Source of the DNA: Streptomyces sp. GS7
Lineage (GTDB): Bacteria; Actinomycetota; Actinomycetes; Streptomycetales; Streptomycetaceae
Assembly: GCF_009834125.1 (NCBI RefSeq)
Contig: NZ_CP047146.1
Coordinates: 3,527,501-3,591,500 of the forward strand
DNA length: 64,000 nt
Reading direction: 5' to 3'
The translations under genes and the position numbers were made by a program. This document shows positions 10,360-20,480 of this stretch, one piece after another (the first letter of the stretch is position 1; every line of letters starts with the position of its first letter). The notes below the pieces were generated by a model, which was not told where the DNA came from, did no database searches, and worked only from the letters and a program-made list of their open reading frames with translations.

Positions 10360-11362
10360 CCGCCGGGGGAGCCGGGTCCGGGGCCCGGTCGCGGGTGCCG
10401 GAGCGCTGCCGCACCAGCAGGTCGCCCAGCGCCGTACGCCGATGCAGCACCGCCCGGCCGGCGCGGGCCGTGGTGACCAGGCCCGCGGCGCGCAGTGCCG
10501 CGGCGTGGGCGGAGGCGGTGGCGTTGCTGACCCGCAGCCGCCGGGCCAGTGCGCTGGTGGTGAGTTCTTCGGTGAGCAGCAGCAGGACATCGGCCCGGGT
10601 GCGCCCGAGGACGCCGGCGAGCGCGTCGTCGGTGGTGCCCGCGACGGCCGGGGGCAGCGGCAGGCCCGGCCCCGCAGGGTAGGTCAGATACAGGGGGCGG
10701 CCCGGGAGGTCGGCGAGGACGGGCCGGCCGGTCCAGTGGAAGGTGGGGACCAGGACCAGGCCGCGCCCGCCCAGCGCCGTCTCGCGGTCCGCAGGTGCCG
10801 GCAACTCCCAGGTGTTCCCGCGGAGTTGCGCGCCCGGAAGGAGGCCGGTGAGCGCGTCGGCGAGGCCGTGTTCGGCGACGGTCAGGGCGTGGCGGGCGAA
10901 CTCCGCCCGGTGCAGGTCCTGGACCAGCGGCCAGACGGGGCCCAGCACCGCCTCGAAGGCGGAGTGCTGGGCCCGGCGGAGGGTGTGCCAGGCCCCGGCG
11001 TCGCCCTGGTGCAGGGCGCGGATCCAGCGGGGGGCCGGGGACCCGTGCCGGGCGTAGACCCGCTCCGTCTCGGAGCGGACGAGGTCCGGGCGGGTGGCGC
11101 GTACGGAGTCCAGCGCGTCCCGGAGGCTGTCGCTGAACTCGTCGAGGAAGACCGGTGCTTGGAGGCCGGGGACCAGGTCGGCCAGCGGCTCGGCGGACCG
11201 CGGCAGGGAGCGCAGCACCCGCCGGCGCCAGCGGCCGAGGAGCAGCGGGTCGTCGCGGCGGCACAGCATGCCGAGGGCCAGGTTGAGTTCCTGGAGCGGG
11301 GCCGGCCGGGGCGCGAAGCGGACCCGCGCGAAGTCGCCGGCCGTGAAGTGGATGCGGATCAC
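10220..11362 (-). CDS. winged-helix (ArsR-type) transcriptional regulator with N-terminal helical domain
   Basis: The 380-residue product starts at the GTG at 11362 behind GGGAGA. The first ~240 residues are a helical domain beginning IRIHFTAGDFARVRFAP. A C-terminal winged helix follows (DALAGVLGRTRADVLLLL ... TSALARRLRVSNATASAHAAALRAAGLV), as in the many Streptomyces ArsR-like regulators of unknown ligand. The last ~45 residues are low-complexity and run antisense through the 3' end of the K+ importer gene, a 140-base convergent overlap. The tail could be real or result from a lost stop. Confidence 0.75.
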   Translation of the reverse strand: MIRIHFTAGDFARVRFAPRPAPLQELNLALGMLCRRDDPLLLGRWRRRVLRSLPRSAEPLADLVPGLQAPVFLDEFSDSLRDALDSVRATRPDLVRSETERVYARHGSPAPRWIRALHQGDAGAWHTLRRAQHSAFEAVLGPVWPLVQDLHRAEFARHALTVAEHGLADALTGLLPGAQLRGNTWELPAPADRETALGGRGLVLVPTFHWTGRPVLADLPGRPLYLTYPAGPGLPLPPAVAGTTDDALAGVLGRTRADVLLLLTEELTTSALARRLRVSNATASAHAAALRAAGLVTTARAGRAVLHRRTALGDLLVRQRSGTRDRAPDPAPPAVSPESRYGTAAGRSPHPCTDGSPGRAPRRAGSGGGAARDAEGAVPG

Positions 11363-11567
11363 CGGATCTCCCGGGCGCGGGCGTCCGCGCGGTGGGTGTG
11401 CCGGGGCCCGTGCGGTACGGCGGGGGCGTGCGCGGTCACGGTGCGGGGTCCGCCTCTCTGCCGCGGGGCGCGGCCCGGCCGGTCCGGTACCCCGTCGTGT
11501 CCCCGCTGCACTCGCCCTCCGTATGATCGCAGAGCCGAAAGCCGACCACCTTCGGAGGTGAACGAGC

Positions 11568-11918
11568 ATGACCGGCCGGCGAGTTGTCATCGTGACGGGC
11601 GGGGGAACGGGTATCGGCGCGGCCACCGCACGGCAGCTGCGGACGGAGACGGCCGACCGGCGGACGGCGCGGTTCGCGCAGGAGGCACAACCGGCCTGCG
11701 GGGTCGATGCGGCCTACGCGGAGGCGAGCCGGCTCAACCCCGCCGGGCGGCCCGCCGAGCCCGAGCAGATCGCCGAGGCGATCAGCCGGCTGCTCTCGCC
11801 CGCCGCGTCCTCTGTGAACGGAGCGGCGCTGACGGTTGATGGCGGCGTGACGGCGTTCGATCCTGGAGTCGCTGCAGTGGACTTCCGCAGGGAGCCGCGC
11901 GAGGCGGGCGGCAGCTGA
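11568..11918 (+). pseudogene. internally deleted short-chain dehydrogenase
   Basis: The 116-codon frame starts with the SDR cofactor motif VIVTGGGTGIGAA. It jumps after about 25 residues into the C-terminal part of the family (NPAGRPAEPEQIAEAISRLL ... VNGAALTVDGG). The middle ~130 residues, including the Ser-Tyr-Lys catalytic region and the NAG motif, are absent. A normal SDR has about 245 residues. A ribosome-binding site (GGAGG) is retained upstream, so a short protein may still be made, but it cannot be an active reductase. It appears to be a remnant of an in-frame deletion. Confidence 0.75.
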
Positions 11919-12024
11919 CCGTCCTGCGTCCGCAGACCGCGCCGGACAACCACCACGGCGAGCGGCCCGGCAGCTCGCCCCGGTCCCGCGGGACCGGACA
12001 CGTCCCGAGAGAGGACACCCACTC

Positions 12025-12402
12025 ATGACCGACGCCACCTACCACGACCGCTGGATCGCCTGCACCCCCGACGCCGTGCGGATCCGTGGCTACTACTTCC
12101 CCTGGGGCACCAAGACCATCCCCTACACCGCGATCCGGTCGCTGCGCCGGGTCGAGATGGGCCTCATGACCGGGCAGGGGCGTGTCTGGGGCACCGCGAA
12201 CCCGCGGTACTGGGCGAGCCTGGACCCGGGGCGGATGGGGAAGAGCACCGCGCTCGTCCTCGACCTCGGCGGCTACGTCCGGCCGTTCATCACGCCGGAC
12301 GACCCGGACGCCGTGGAGGCGGTCATCCGCGAACGCGCCCACCTGGGGGCCGAGGGCCGGGACGGCGGCGGGGAGGGGAAGGGCCGGGCACCCGTCGTGT
12401 GA
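12025..12402 (+). CDS. small PH-domain-like protein of unknown function
   Basis: The 125-residue soluble protein starts behind GAGAGGAC. The pattern V-R-I-R-G-Y-Y-F-P-W-G-T-K-T-I-P-Y-x-x-I-R-S-L followed by F-I-T-P-D-D-P-D-A-V-E resembles bacterial PH-like domains, in which a beta-sandwich is followed by a helix carrying DP-x-x-x. The Gly-rich tail (GRDGGGEGKGRA) looks disordered. No operon partner is clear: the pseudogene is upstream and the next gene is convergent. Confidence 0.55.
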   Translation: MTDATYHDRWIACTPDAVRIRGYYFPWGTKTIPYTAIRSLRRVEMGLMTGQGRVWGTANPRYWASLDPGRMGKSTALVLDLGGYVRPFITPDDPDAVEAVIRERAHLGAEGRDGGGEGKGRAPVV

Positions 12403-12513
12403 CGGGCCGGCGATCGCCGCTCCGTGCCGGCGGGGTGGGCCGAGAACGACCGGGCGGGGCTCGCCGGCCGGCACGCGACGATGCCGACCGCGGGCCCCGC
12501 CCCGTGCGGCGGA

Positions 12514-13698
12514 TCAGGCCGTCGCGGGCTGCGCGGCGCGGGCGAGTTCGCGGCGCAGGCGCAGGAAGGGGCGGGGGCGGTTGAGGGCGAGCACGGCGGT
12601 GGTGCGGCCGGCACGCTGGTAGCCGGCGAGGAAGCTGCGGTCGTCCGGGGAGCCTTCGAGGATGCGCGGGGTGTCGCCGGGCAGCCGGCGGCCGGCGAAC
12701 TGGATGCGGACGCCGTACTGGTCCGACCAGAAGTAGGGCAGGGCGCGGTGGGCGGCGGCGGTGTGGCCCGCGAGGAGGTTGCGGGCGGCGGTGGCGGCCT
12801 GTTCGGTGGCGCTGGTCCAGTGTTCGGCGCGGGTGCCGTCGACGTTGGCGACATCGCCGACGGCGACGACGGCGGGGATCGGCGTGACGCAGCCGGCGTC
12901 GCAGCGTACGCCGTCGCCGAGGGGGAGCCCGGAGTCCGCCAGCCAGTCGGTGGCGGGGCGGACGCCGATGCCGACGACGACCACATCGGCCGGCAGCAGG
13001 CGGCCGTCGGTCAGTTCCACGGCGGTGACCCGGTTGTCGGCGCCGGCGCCGGCGCCGTGCAGCCGTGCGACGCCGGTGCCGGTGAGCAGCGTGACGCCGT
13101 GGTCGGCGGGCAGTCGGGAGCACAACTCGGCCATGCCGCGGCCCAGTTGGGGGACGAGGGGGAGTGCGGCGGCCTCGATGACGGTGACGTCGTGGCCGAG
13201 GGCGGCGCAGGACGAGGCGACCTCGGCGCCGAGGAATCCGCCGCCGATGACGGCGATCCGGGCGGAGCCCCCGAGGGTGAGGTCGCGGCGCAGGGCCCGG
13301 GCGTCTTCGAGGGTGCGCAGAGTGTGGGTTCCGGACGGGGGCGAGCCGGGGCCGGGGAGCCGGCGGGGGGTGGCGCCGGTGGCGAGCACCACGCCGTCGG
13401 TGGTGAGGGTGCGTCCGGTGTCGAGGTGGACGGTGCGGCTGCCGGTGTCGAGCCGGGTGGCGCGGGTGCCCAGCAGCCATTCCGCGTCCAGCTCGGCGGT
13501 CTCCTCGGCGTCGGCCAGGGCGAGTTGGTCCTGGCCGGTGGTCCCGGTGAGGAAGCCCTTGGAGAGCGGCGGGCGGTCGTAGGGGCGGTGGCGCTCGTCC
13601 CCGACGATCGTCAGGCGGCCGTCGTACCCCTGGGAGCGCAGGGCGCGGGCGGTGTGGAGTCCGGCCAGTGAGGCCCCGATGACGGTGACCGACTTCAT
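12514..13698 (-). CDS. FAD-dependent ferredoxin reductase (oxygenase electron supply)
   Basis: The 394-residue pyridine-nucleotide-disulphide oxidoreductase starts at the ATG at 13698. It has an N-terminal FAD motif (VTVIGASLAGLHTA), YDRPPLSKGFLTG typical of rubredoxin/ferredoxin reductases, a second dinucleotide motif (IAVIGGGFLGAEVA), and VVGIGVRPATDWL with GDVAN for the FAD ribityl site. It carries electrons from NAD(P)H to a ferredoxin. Its ATG overlaps the stop of the Rieske ferredoxin gene (ATGA), so the two are coupled and probably feed the Rieske oxygenase encoded at 19255-20436. Confidence 0.9.
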   Translation of the reverse strand: MKSVTVIGASLAGLHTARALRSQGYDGRLTIVGDERHRPYDRPPLSKGFLTGTTGQDQLALADAEETAELDAEWLLGTRATRLDTGSRTVHLDTGRTLTTDGVVLATGATPRRLPGPGSPPSGTHTLRTLEDARALRRDLTLGGSARIAVIGGGFLGAEVASSCAALGHDVTVIEAAALPLVPQLGRGMAELCSRLPADHGVTLLTGTGVARLHGAGAGADNRVTAVELTDGRLLPADVVVVGIGVRPATDWLADSGLPLGDGVRCDAGCVTPIPAVVAVGDVANVDGTRAEHWTSATEQAATAARNLLAGHTAAAHRALPYFWSDQYGVRIQFAGRRLPGDTPRILEGSPDDRSFLAGYQRAGRTTAVLALNRPRPFLRLRRELARAAQPATA

Positions 13699-14015
13699 GC
13701 GGCGGTGCCCTCCCCGACGGTGTGGTGGACGTAGACCGTCCCGTTCTCGACGGTCACCGGATAGGTGCGGACGGCCCGGCGGGCGGGGAGGCACGTGGGC
13801 GCTCCGGTGCGGAGATCGAATGAAGCGGCGTGGAGCGGGCATTCGACCAGACACCCCTCCACCCAGCCGTCGGCGAGTGAGGCGTCCTGGTGGGTGCAGG
13901 TGTCGTCGATGGCGTACAGCTCTCCGTCGGCGTTGAAGACGGCGATCGGAGGTGCGGTGTCGATGCGTACGGACTCGCCTACGGGCAGGTCATCGAGGTG
14001 GCAGACGGGAATCAC
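13695..14015 (-). CDS. Rieske [2Fe-2S] ferredoxin
   Basis: The 106-residue soluble Rieske protein has cluster ligands CTH (in DDTCTHQD) and CPLH (in LVECPLHAAS), 17-18 residues apart. This is the pattern of bphF-type ferredoxins of ring-hydroxylating and demethylating oxygenases. The start is a GTG at 14015 with an AGGGGGG stretch seven bases upstream. It is translationally coupled to the reductase downstream and divergent from the IclR gene, with candidate operators between them. Confidence 0.92.
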   Translation of the reverse strand: MIPVCHLDDLPVGESVRIDTAPPIAVFNADGELYAIDDTCTHQDASLADGWVEGCLVECPLHAASFDLRTGAPTCLPARRAVRTYPVTVENGTVYVHHTVGEGTAA

Positions 14016-14047
14016 TGGGCCCCCCTGTTACTGTTCGACGTTATCGA

Positions 14048-14083
14048 GTTTCGCAATGCGCACGATGCAGCGTTATGCGCAAC
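14048..14083. promoter_or_regulatory. candidate IclR operators in the fdx-iclR divergent region
   Basis: Two related words lie in the 171-base divergent region: GTTTCGCAA at 14048-14056 and GTTATGCGCAAC at 14072-14083. Both are variants of a TTGCGCAA palindrome that occurs again at the dimethylglycine oxidase promoter. The sharing between two promoters flanking the same IclR gene suggests its binding site. Confidence 0.5.
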
Positions 14084-14186
14084 AGAATCCCGACGGGGGG
14101 CCGGTGCGTCAAGCGGTCCCCGGAAAAGCCGGCCCGGGATCGGGCCGCTGGACGGTGGCGGCGGACTGGGTGGTGACAGCGGACCT

Positions 14187-15068
14187 ATGACCGAAACGGA
14201 CAAGGCGGAGGCGCGGGCGGAGGAACAGCCGGAGGGGAAGCGGCGCGGCAGAGCCCGCGCGAAACGGCAGGGAAGAGCGGACGCGACGGCGCACGGGAAG
14301 CCGCCGCGCGGTGCCGCCGGCGCCGTGCAGTCGGTGGACCGGGCGGTGACCGTACTGGAGATCCTGGCCCGGCTGGGCGAGGCCGGGGTGACCGAGATCG
14401 CCGAGGAACTGGACGTGCACAAGTCCACCGCGTTCCGGCTGCTCGGGGTGCTGGAGAACCGCGGGCTGGTCGCCCAGGAGCAGGAGCGCGGCAAGTACTA
14501 CCTCGGCGCCGGGGTGTTGCGACTGGCCGGCGCGGCGGCGGTGCGCCTGGACATCTCCCAGGAGGGCGCGGCGATCTGCCGCCTGCTGGCCGACGAGCTG
14601 GGGGAGACGGTCAACATCGCGGTGCTGGAGAGCGATGCCGCGGTGAACATCATGCAGGCCCGCGGCCCGGCGTCGGTCACCGCGCAGAACTGGCTGGGCC
14701 GCCGCACCCCGCTCCACGCCACCTCCAGCGGCAAGGCACTGCTCGCCTATCAGCCCGAGCCGGTCCAGGAGGCCGTACTGGCACGGAAGTTGCCCCGGCT
14801 CACCGAACGGACGGTGACCTCGGCCGGGGAACTGCGCGGCCAGCTGGCGCAGGTGGTCGAGCGGGGCTTCGCGGTGGCGGTCGAGGAGTTGGAGCTCGGC
14901 CTGCGGGCGGTCGCGGCCCCGGTGCGGGCGCACGACGGCTCGGTGATCGGCGCGATCAGCGTGTCCGTGCCCGCGTACCGGCTGGACGAGGAGCGGCTGC
15001 CGGAGGTGGTCAAGCGCACCGTCGCCGCGGGTGAGGAGCTGTCGCGGCGGATGGGGTACGCCAGTTGA
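14187..15068 (+). CDS. IclR-family transcriptional regulator
   Basis: The 293-residue protein has a ~45-residue basic, Ala/Gly-rich N-terminal extension. A winged helix follows (AVQSVDRAVTVLEILARLGE ... GVTEIAEELDVHKSTAFRLLGVLENRGLV), then an IclR effector-binding domain (TPLHATSSGKALLAY ... GFAVAVEELELGLRAVAAPV ... GAISVSVPAYRL). The ATG at 14187 is the first after the divergent promoter; its ribosome-binding site is weak. It sits between the ferredoxin pair and the catabolic oxidase genes and probably controls both. Confidence 0.9.
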   Translation: MTETDKAEARAEEQPEGKRRGRARAKRQGRADATAHGKPPRGAAGAVQSVDRAVTVLEILARLGEAGVTEIAEELDVHKSTAFRLLGVLENRGLVAQEQERGKYYLGAGVLRLAGAAAVRLDISQEGAAICRLLADELGETVNIAVLESDAAVNIMQARGPASVTAQNWLGRRTPLHATSSGKALLAYQPEPVQEAVLARKLPRLTERTVTSAGELRGQLAQVVERGFAVAVEELELGLRAVAAPVRAHDGSVIGAISVSVPAYRLDEERLPEVVKRTVAAGEELSRRMGYAS

Positions 15069-15265
15069 CCGTGGCGTGACGGAACGGCGCCACGGCGCGG
15101 TGCGCGGGCGGGGCGATGCGGGGCCGGGGTCTGCGACCGGCCCCGCATCCGTGTCTTTGGGCAGCCGGGATGTCCGGCCCGCGGCCCCGCGTCCGCGGGC
15201 GCGATCGGGTGGGCGGGGCGCGCCCGCGCGTAACGGGTCACTTGCGAACGGCCGGCGCGCACCCC

Positions 15266-15295
15266 TTGACGGTGCCGATGCGGCGTTCCCACTAT
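15266..15295 (+). promoter_or_regulatory. putative sigma-70-type promoter of the demethylation genes
   Basis: TTGACG at 15266-15271 and CACTAT at 15290-15295 are separated by 18 bases, predicting a start near 15302. That position lies right beside the palindrome TTGCGCAA at 15304-15311, an arrangement expected for repression. Confidence 0.5.
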
Positions 15296-15303
15296 GTCTC
15301 TCA

Positions 15304-15331
15304 TTGCGCAACCAGTCGTGCACTACGCAAC
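15304..15331. promoter_or_regulatory. candidate IclR operator over the transcription start
   Basis: A perfect palindrome TTGCGCAA (15304-15311) is followed by C and, 12 bases later, by CTACGCAAC (15323-15331). A further TTGCGAAC lies upstream at 15242-15249. These match the words in the divergent region at 14048-14083. Confidence 0.5.
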
Positions 15332-15446
15332 AACCATGCCGGACGCCACCCTCGCCGCCGTGCGGGCGCACACCCCGCCGCACCGTCCCCGACCCACCGG
15401 ACAGGCCCGAAGCCCGCCCGACCACCCGGACAGCGCCCGACCCTGA

Positions 15447-18008
<2,562 letters not shown>

Positions 18009-18082
18009 GGCCCGCCCCACCGGACAGGCCCTGGGCCCGCGCGTCACACCCCCGTCCCCCCGTCCGACGAAGGAGCAACCGC

Positions 18083-19243
18083 ATGGCTCCCACCTACGAC
18101 GTCATCGTCCTCGGCCTCGGCGGGATGGGCAGCGCCGCCGCCCACCACCTCGCCGCCCGCGGCGCCCGGGTCCTGGGCCTGGAGAAGTTCGGCCCGGTGC
18201 ACAACCGCGGCTCCAGCCACGGAGGTTCGCGGATCACCCGGCAGTCCTACTTCGAGGACCCCGCCTACGTCCCGCTGCTGCTGCGCTCGTACGAGTTGTA
18301 CGAGCAGCTGGAGCGGGACACCGGCCGCGAGGTCGCCACCCTCTGCGGCGGGGTGATGGTCGGCCGCCCCGACAGCCGCACGGTCGCCGGAAGCCTGGCC
18401 TCCGCCCGGCAGTGGGATCTGCCGCACGAGATGCTCGACGCCAAGGAGATCCGCCGCCGCTTCCCGACCCTGACCCCGCACGACGACGAGATCGCGCTGT
18501 ACGAGGCGCGCGCCGGACTGCTCCGCCCGGAGAGCACCGTCGCCGCCCACGTCCAGCTCGCCACCCAGGGCGGCGCGGACCTGCACTTCGAGGAGCCGGT
18601 CACCCGCTGGGAGGAGCTGCCCGGCGGCGCCGGGGTCCGCGTCCACACCCACGAGAACGCCTACACCGCGGGGCAGTTGGTGATCTGCCCGGGGGCCTGG
18701 GCGCCCCAGCTGCTCACCGACCTCGGAGTGCCGTTCACCATCGAGCGGCAGATCATGTACTGGTTCGCCCCCGACGGCGGCACCGCGCCCTACGTCCCCG
18801 AGCGCCACCCCGTCTACATCTGGGAGGACGCCGCGGGCGTGCAGATCTACGGCTTCCCCGCCATCGACGGCCCCGACGGCGGCGCCAAGGTCGCGTTCTT
18901 CCGCAAGGGCACCGCCTGCACCCCGGAGACCATCGACCGCACCGTGTACGACCACGAGGTACGCGCCATGGCCGACCAGCTCGGCTCCCGTATCCCCACC
19001 CTGCCCGGCCGCTTCCTGAAGGCCGCCACCTGTATGTACTCCAACACCCCGGACGAGCACTTCGTGATCACCCGGCACCCGGCGCATCCGGAGAACGTCA
19101 CCGTCGCCTGCGGATTCTCCGGCCATGGCTTCAAGTTCGTGCCGGTCGTCGGCGAGATCGTCGCCGACCTGGCGCTGACCGGCACCACCGCGCACCCCAT
19201 CGACCTGTTCGACCCCCGTCGCCCCGCCGCCGCGGTCGCCTGA
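18083..19243 (+). CDS. monomeric sarcosine oxidase / N-methyl amino-acid oxidase
   Basis: The 386-residue protein has the length of monomeric sarcosine oxidases. It has the FAD motif [17 protein letters not shown], then [18 protein letters not shown], the covalent-FAD cysteine in [13 protein letters not shown] (Cys317, equivalent to Cys315 of Bacillus MSOX) and [15 protein letters not shown]. It would demethylate sarcosine to glycine, releasing formaldehyde and H2O2. The start sits behind AAGGAGC. It lies 74 bases after the dimethylglycine oxidase gene and 11 bases before the Rieske oxygenase gene. Confidence 0.88.
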   Translation: MAPTYDVIVLGLGGMGSAAAHHLAARGARVLGLEKFGPVHNRGSSHGGSRITRQSYFEDPAYVPLLLRSYELYEQLERDTGREVATLCGGVMVGRPDSRTVAGSLASARQWDLPHEMLDAKEIRRRFPTLTPHDDEIALYEARAGLLRPESTVAAHVQLATQGGADLHFEEPVTRWEELPGGAGVRVHTHENAYTAGQLVICPGAWAPQLLTDLGVPFTIERQIMYWFAPDGGTAPYVPERHPVYIWEDAAGVQIYGFPAIDGPDGGAKVAFFRKGTACTPETIDRTVYDHEVRAMADQLGSRIPTLPGRFLKAATCMYSNTPDEHFVITRHPAHPENVTVACGFSGHGFKFVPVVGEIVADLALTGTTAHPIDLFDPRRPAAAVA

Positions 19244-19254
19244 GGAGAGCAGCC

Positions 19255-20436
19255 ATGACCACCACACCCACCGAGTCCCGGCCGGGCGCCGCCACGCCGC
19301 CCGCCACCAGCCTGATCGCCACCCTGGCCGGGCGCTACTACACCGACCCGGAGATCTTCCGCCAGGAGCAGGACCGCGTCTTCGAGCGGCTGTGGTTCTG
19401 CGCGGTCCGCAGCGCCGACCTGGACAGGACGGGCGCCTTCCGCACCGTGCGGATCGGCCGGGAAAGCGTACTGATCACCCGCAACCGCGCCGGGGAGCTG
19501 CGTGCCTTCCTCAACGTCTGCCGGCACCGCGGCGCCCGGCTGTGCACCGAGGAGTCCGGCCAGGTCCGCCGCAACCTCCAGTGCCCCTACCACGCCTGGA
19601 CCTACGACCTGGACGGCCGGCTGGTGGCCGCCCCCAACCTCCAGAAGATGCCGGACATCGACCGCACCGAACGCGGTCTGGTCACCGTCCCGCTGCGTGA
19701 ATGGCTCGGCTACGCCTGGGTGTGCCTGGCCGACGAGCCGCCGTCCTTCGAGGACACCGTGATCGGCGCGGCCGTCGAGCGGCTGGGCGACGCGGCCGCC
19801 GTCGAGCGCTACCGCACCGAGGACCTGTCCCTGGGCCGGCGCATCACCTACGACGTGCGCGCCAACTGGAAGCTGATCGTCGAGAACTTCATGGAGTGCT
19901 ACCACTGCGCCACCATCCACCCCGAACTCACCGACGTTCTACCGGAGTTCGCGGAGGGCTTCGCCGCCCAGTACTACGTCGGGCACGGCGCCGAGTTCGC
20001 GCCACAGGCGCAGGGGTTCACCGTGGACGGCAGCGCCGGCTTCGGCCGGCTGCCCGGCATCGCGGACAGCCAGGACCGGCGCTACTACGCGGTGACCGTC
20101 CGGCCGCAGGTCTTCATCAACCTCGTCCCCGACCACGTCATCCTCCACCGGATGTTCCCGTCGGCGCCCGACCGCACCGTCGTCGTGTGCGACTGGCTGT
20201 ACCTGCCCGAGGTCATCGACTCCGGTGCCGATGTCGCCAAGTCCGTCGAGCTGTTCCACCGGGTCAACGTCCAGGACTTCGACGCCTGCGAGCGCACCCA
20301 GCCGGCCATGGACTCCCGTGCCTACCGCGACGGGGGAGTGCTCGTCCCCAGCGAGCACCACATCGGCGCCTTCCATCACTGGCTCACCGACCGACTGGAA
20401 GGCCGGGGCCCGTCCGATGGGTCACGGCCGGACTGA
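19255..20436 (+). CDS. Rieske non-heme iron oxygenase, probable glycine betaine demethylase
   Basis: The 393-residue protein starts at the ATG at 19255 behind GAGGAGAG. The Rieske ligands are CRH and CPYH (in NVCRHRGARLC and LQCPYHAWTYD), and the mononuclear iron site is ENFMECYHCATIHPEL. The family includes GbcA (glycine betaine), stachydrine demethylase and choline/carnitine oxygenases. Linked dimethylglycine and sarcosine oxidases favour glycine betaine as substrate, giving dimethylglycine and formaldehyde. Electrons would come from the ferredoxin and reductase at 12514-14015. Proline betaine is an alternative substrate. Confidence 0.85.
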   Translation: MTTTPTESRPGAATPPATSLIATLAGRYYTDPEIFRQEQDRVFERLWFCAVRSADLDRTGAFRTVRIGRESVLITRNRAGELRAFLNVCRHRGARLCTEESGQVRRNLQCPYHAWTYDLDGRLVAAPNLQKMPDIDRTERGLVTVPLREWLGYAWVCLADEPPSFEDTVIGAAVERLGDAAAVERYRTEDLSLGRRITYDVRANWKLIVENFMECYHCATIHPELTDVLPEFAEGFAAQYYVGHGAEFAPQAQGFTVDGSAGFGRLPGIADSQDRRYYAVTVRPQVFINLVPDHVILHRMFPSAPDRTVVVCDWLYLPEVIDSGADVAKSVELFHRVNVQDFDACERTQPAMDSRAYRDGGVLVPSEHHIGAFHHWLTDRLEGRGPSDGSRPD

Positions 20437-20438
20437 GC

Positions 20439-20468
20439 CGGCCGACGCCCGGTGGCGGGCGCCGGCCG
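20439..20468. terminator. strong hairpin between convergent oxygenase and metal ATPase genes
   Basis: Arms 20439-20451 and 20456-20468 pair at 12 of 13 positions around a GTGG loop. The hairpin lies between two converging stop codons and can act in both directions. Confidence 0.65.
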
Positions 20469-20480
20469 CCGGCCCCCGCC

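Noticed and set aside
8053..10590. 845-codon minus-strand frame opposite the kdpC/K+ importer genes
   Set aside because: Antisense shadow with low-complexity Gly/Asp/Gln-rich translation; the plus-strand importer has clear family motifs.
12448..12510. Possible terminator between the PH-like and reductase genes
   Set aside because: GGGCGGGGC and GCCCCGCCC can pair, but the loop is over 35 bases and the stem is simple GC repetition expected by chance.
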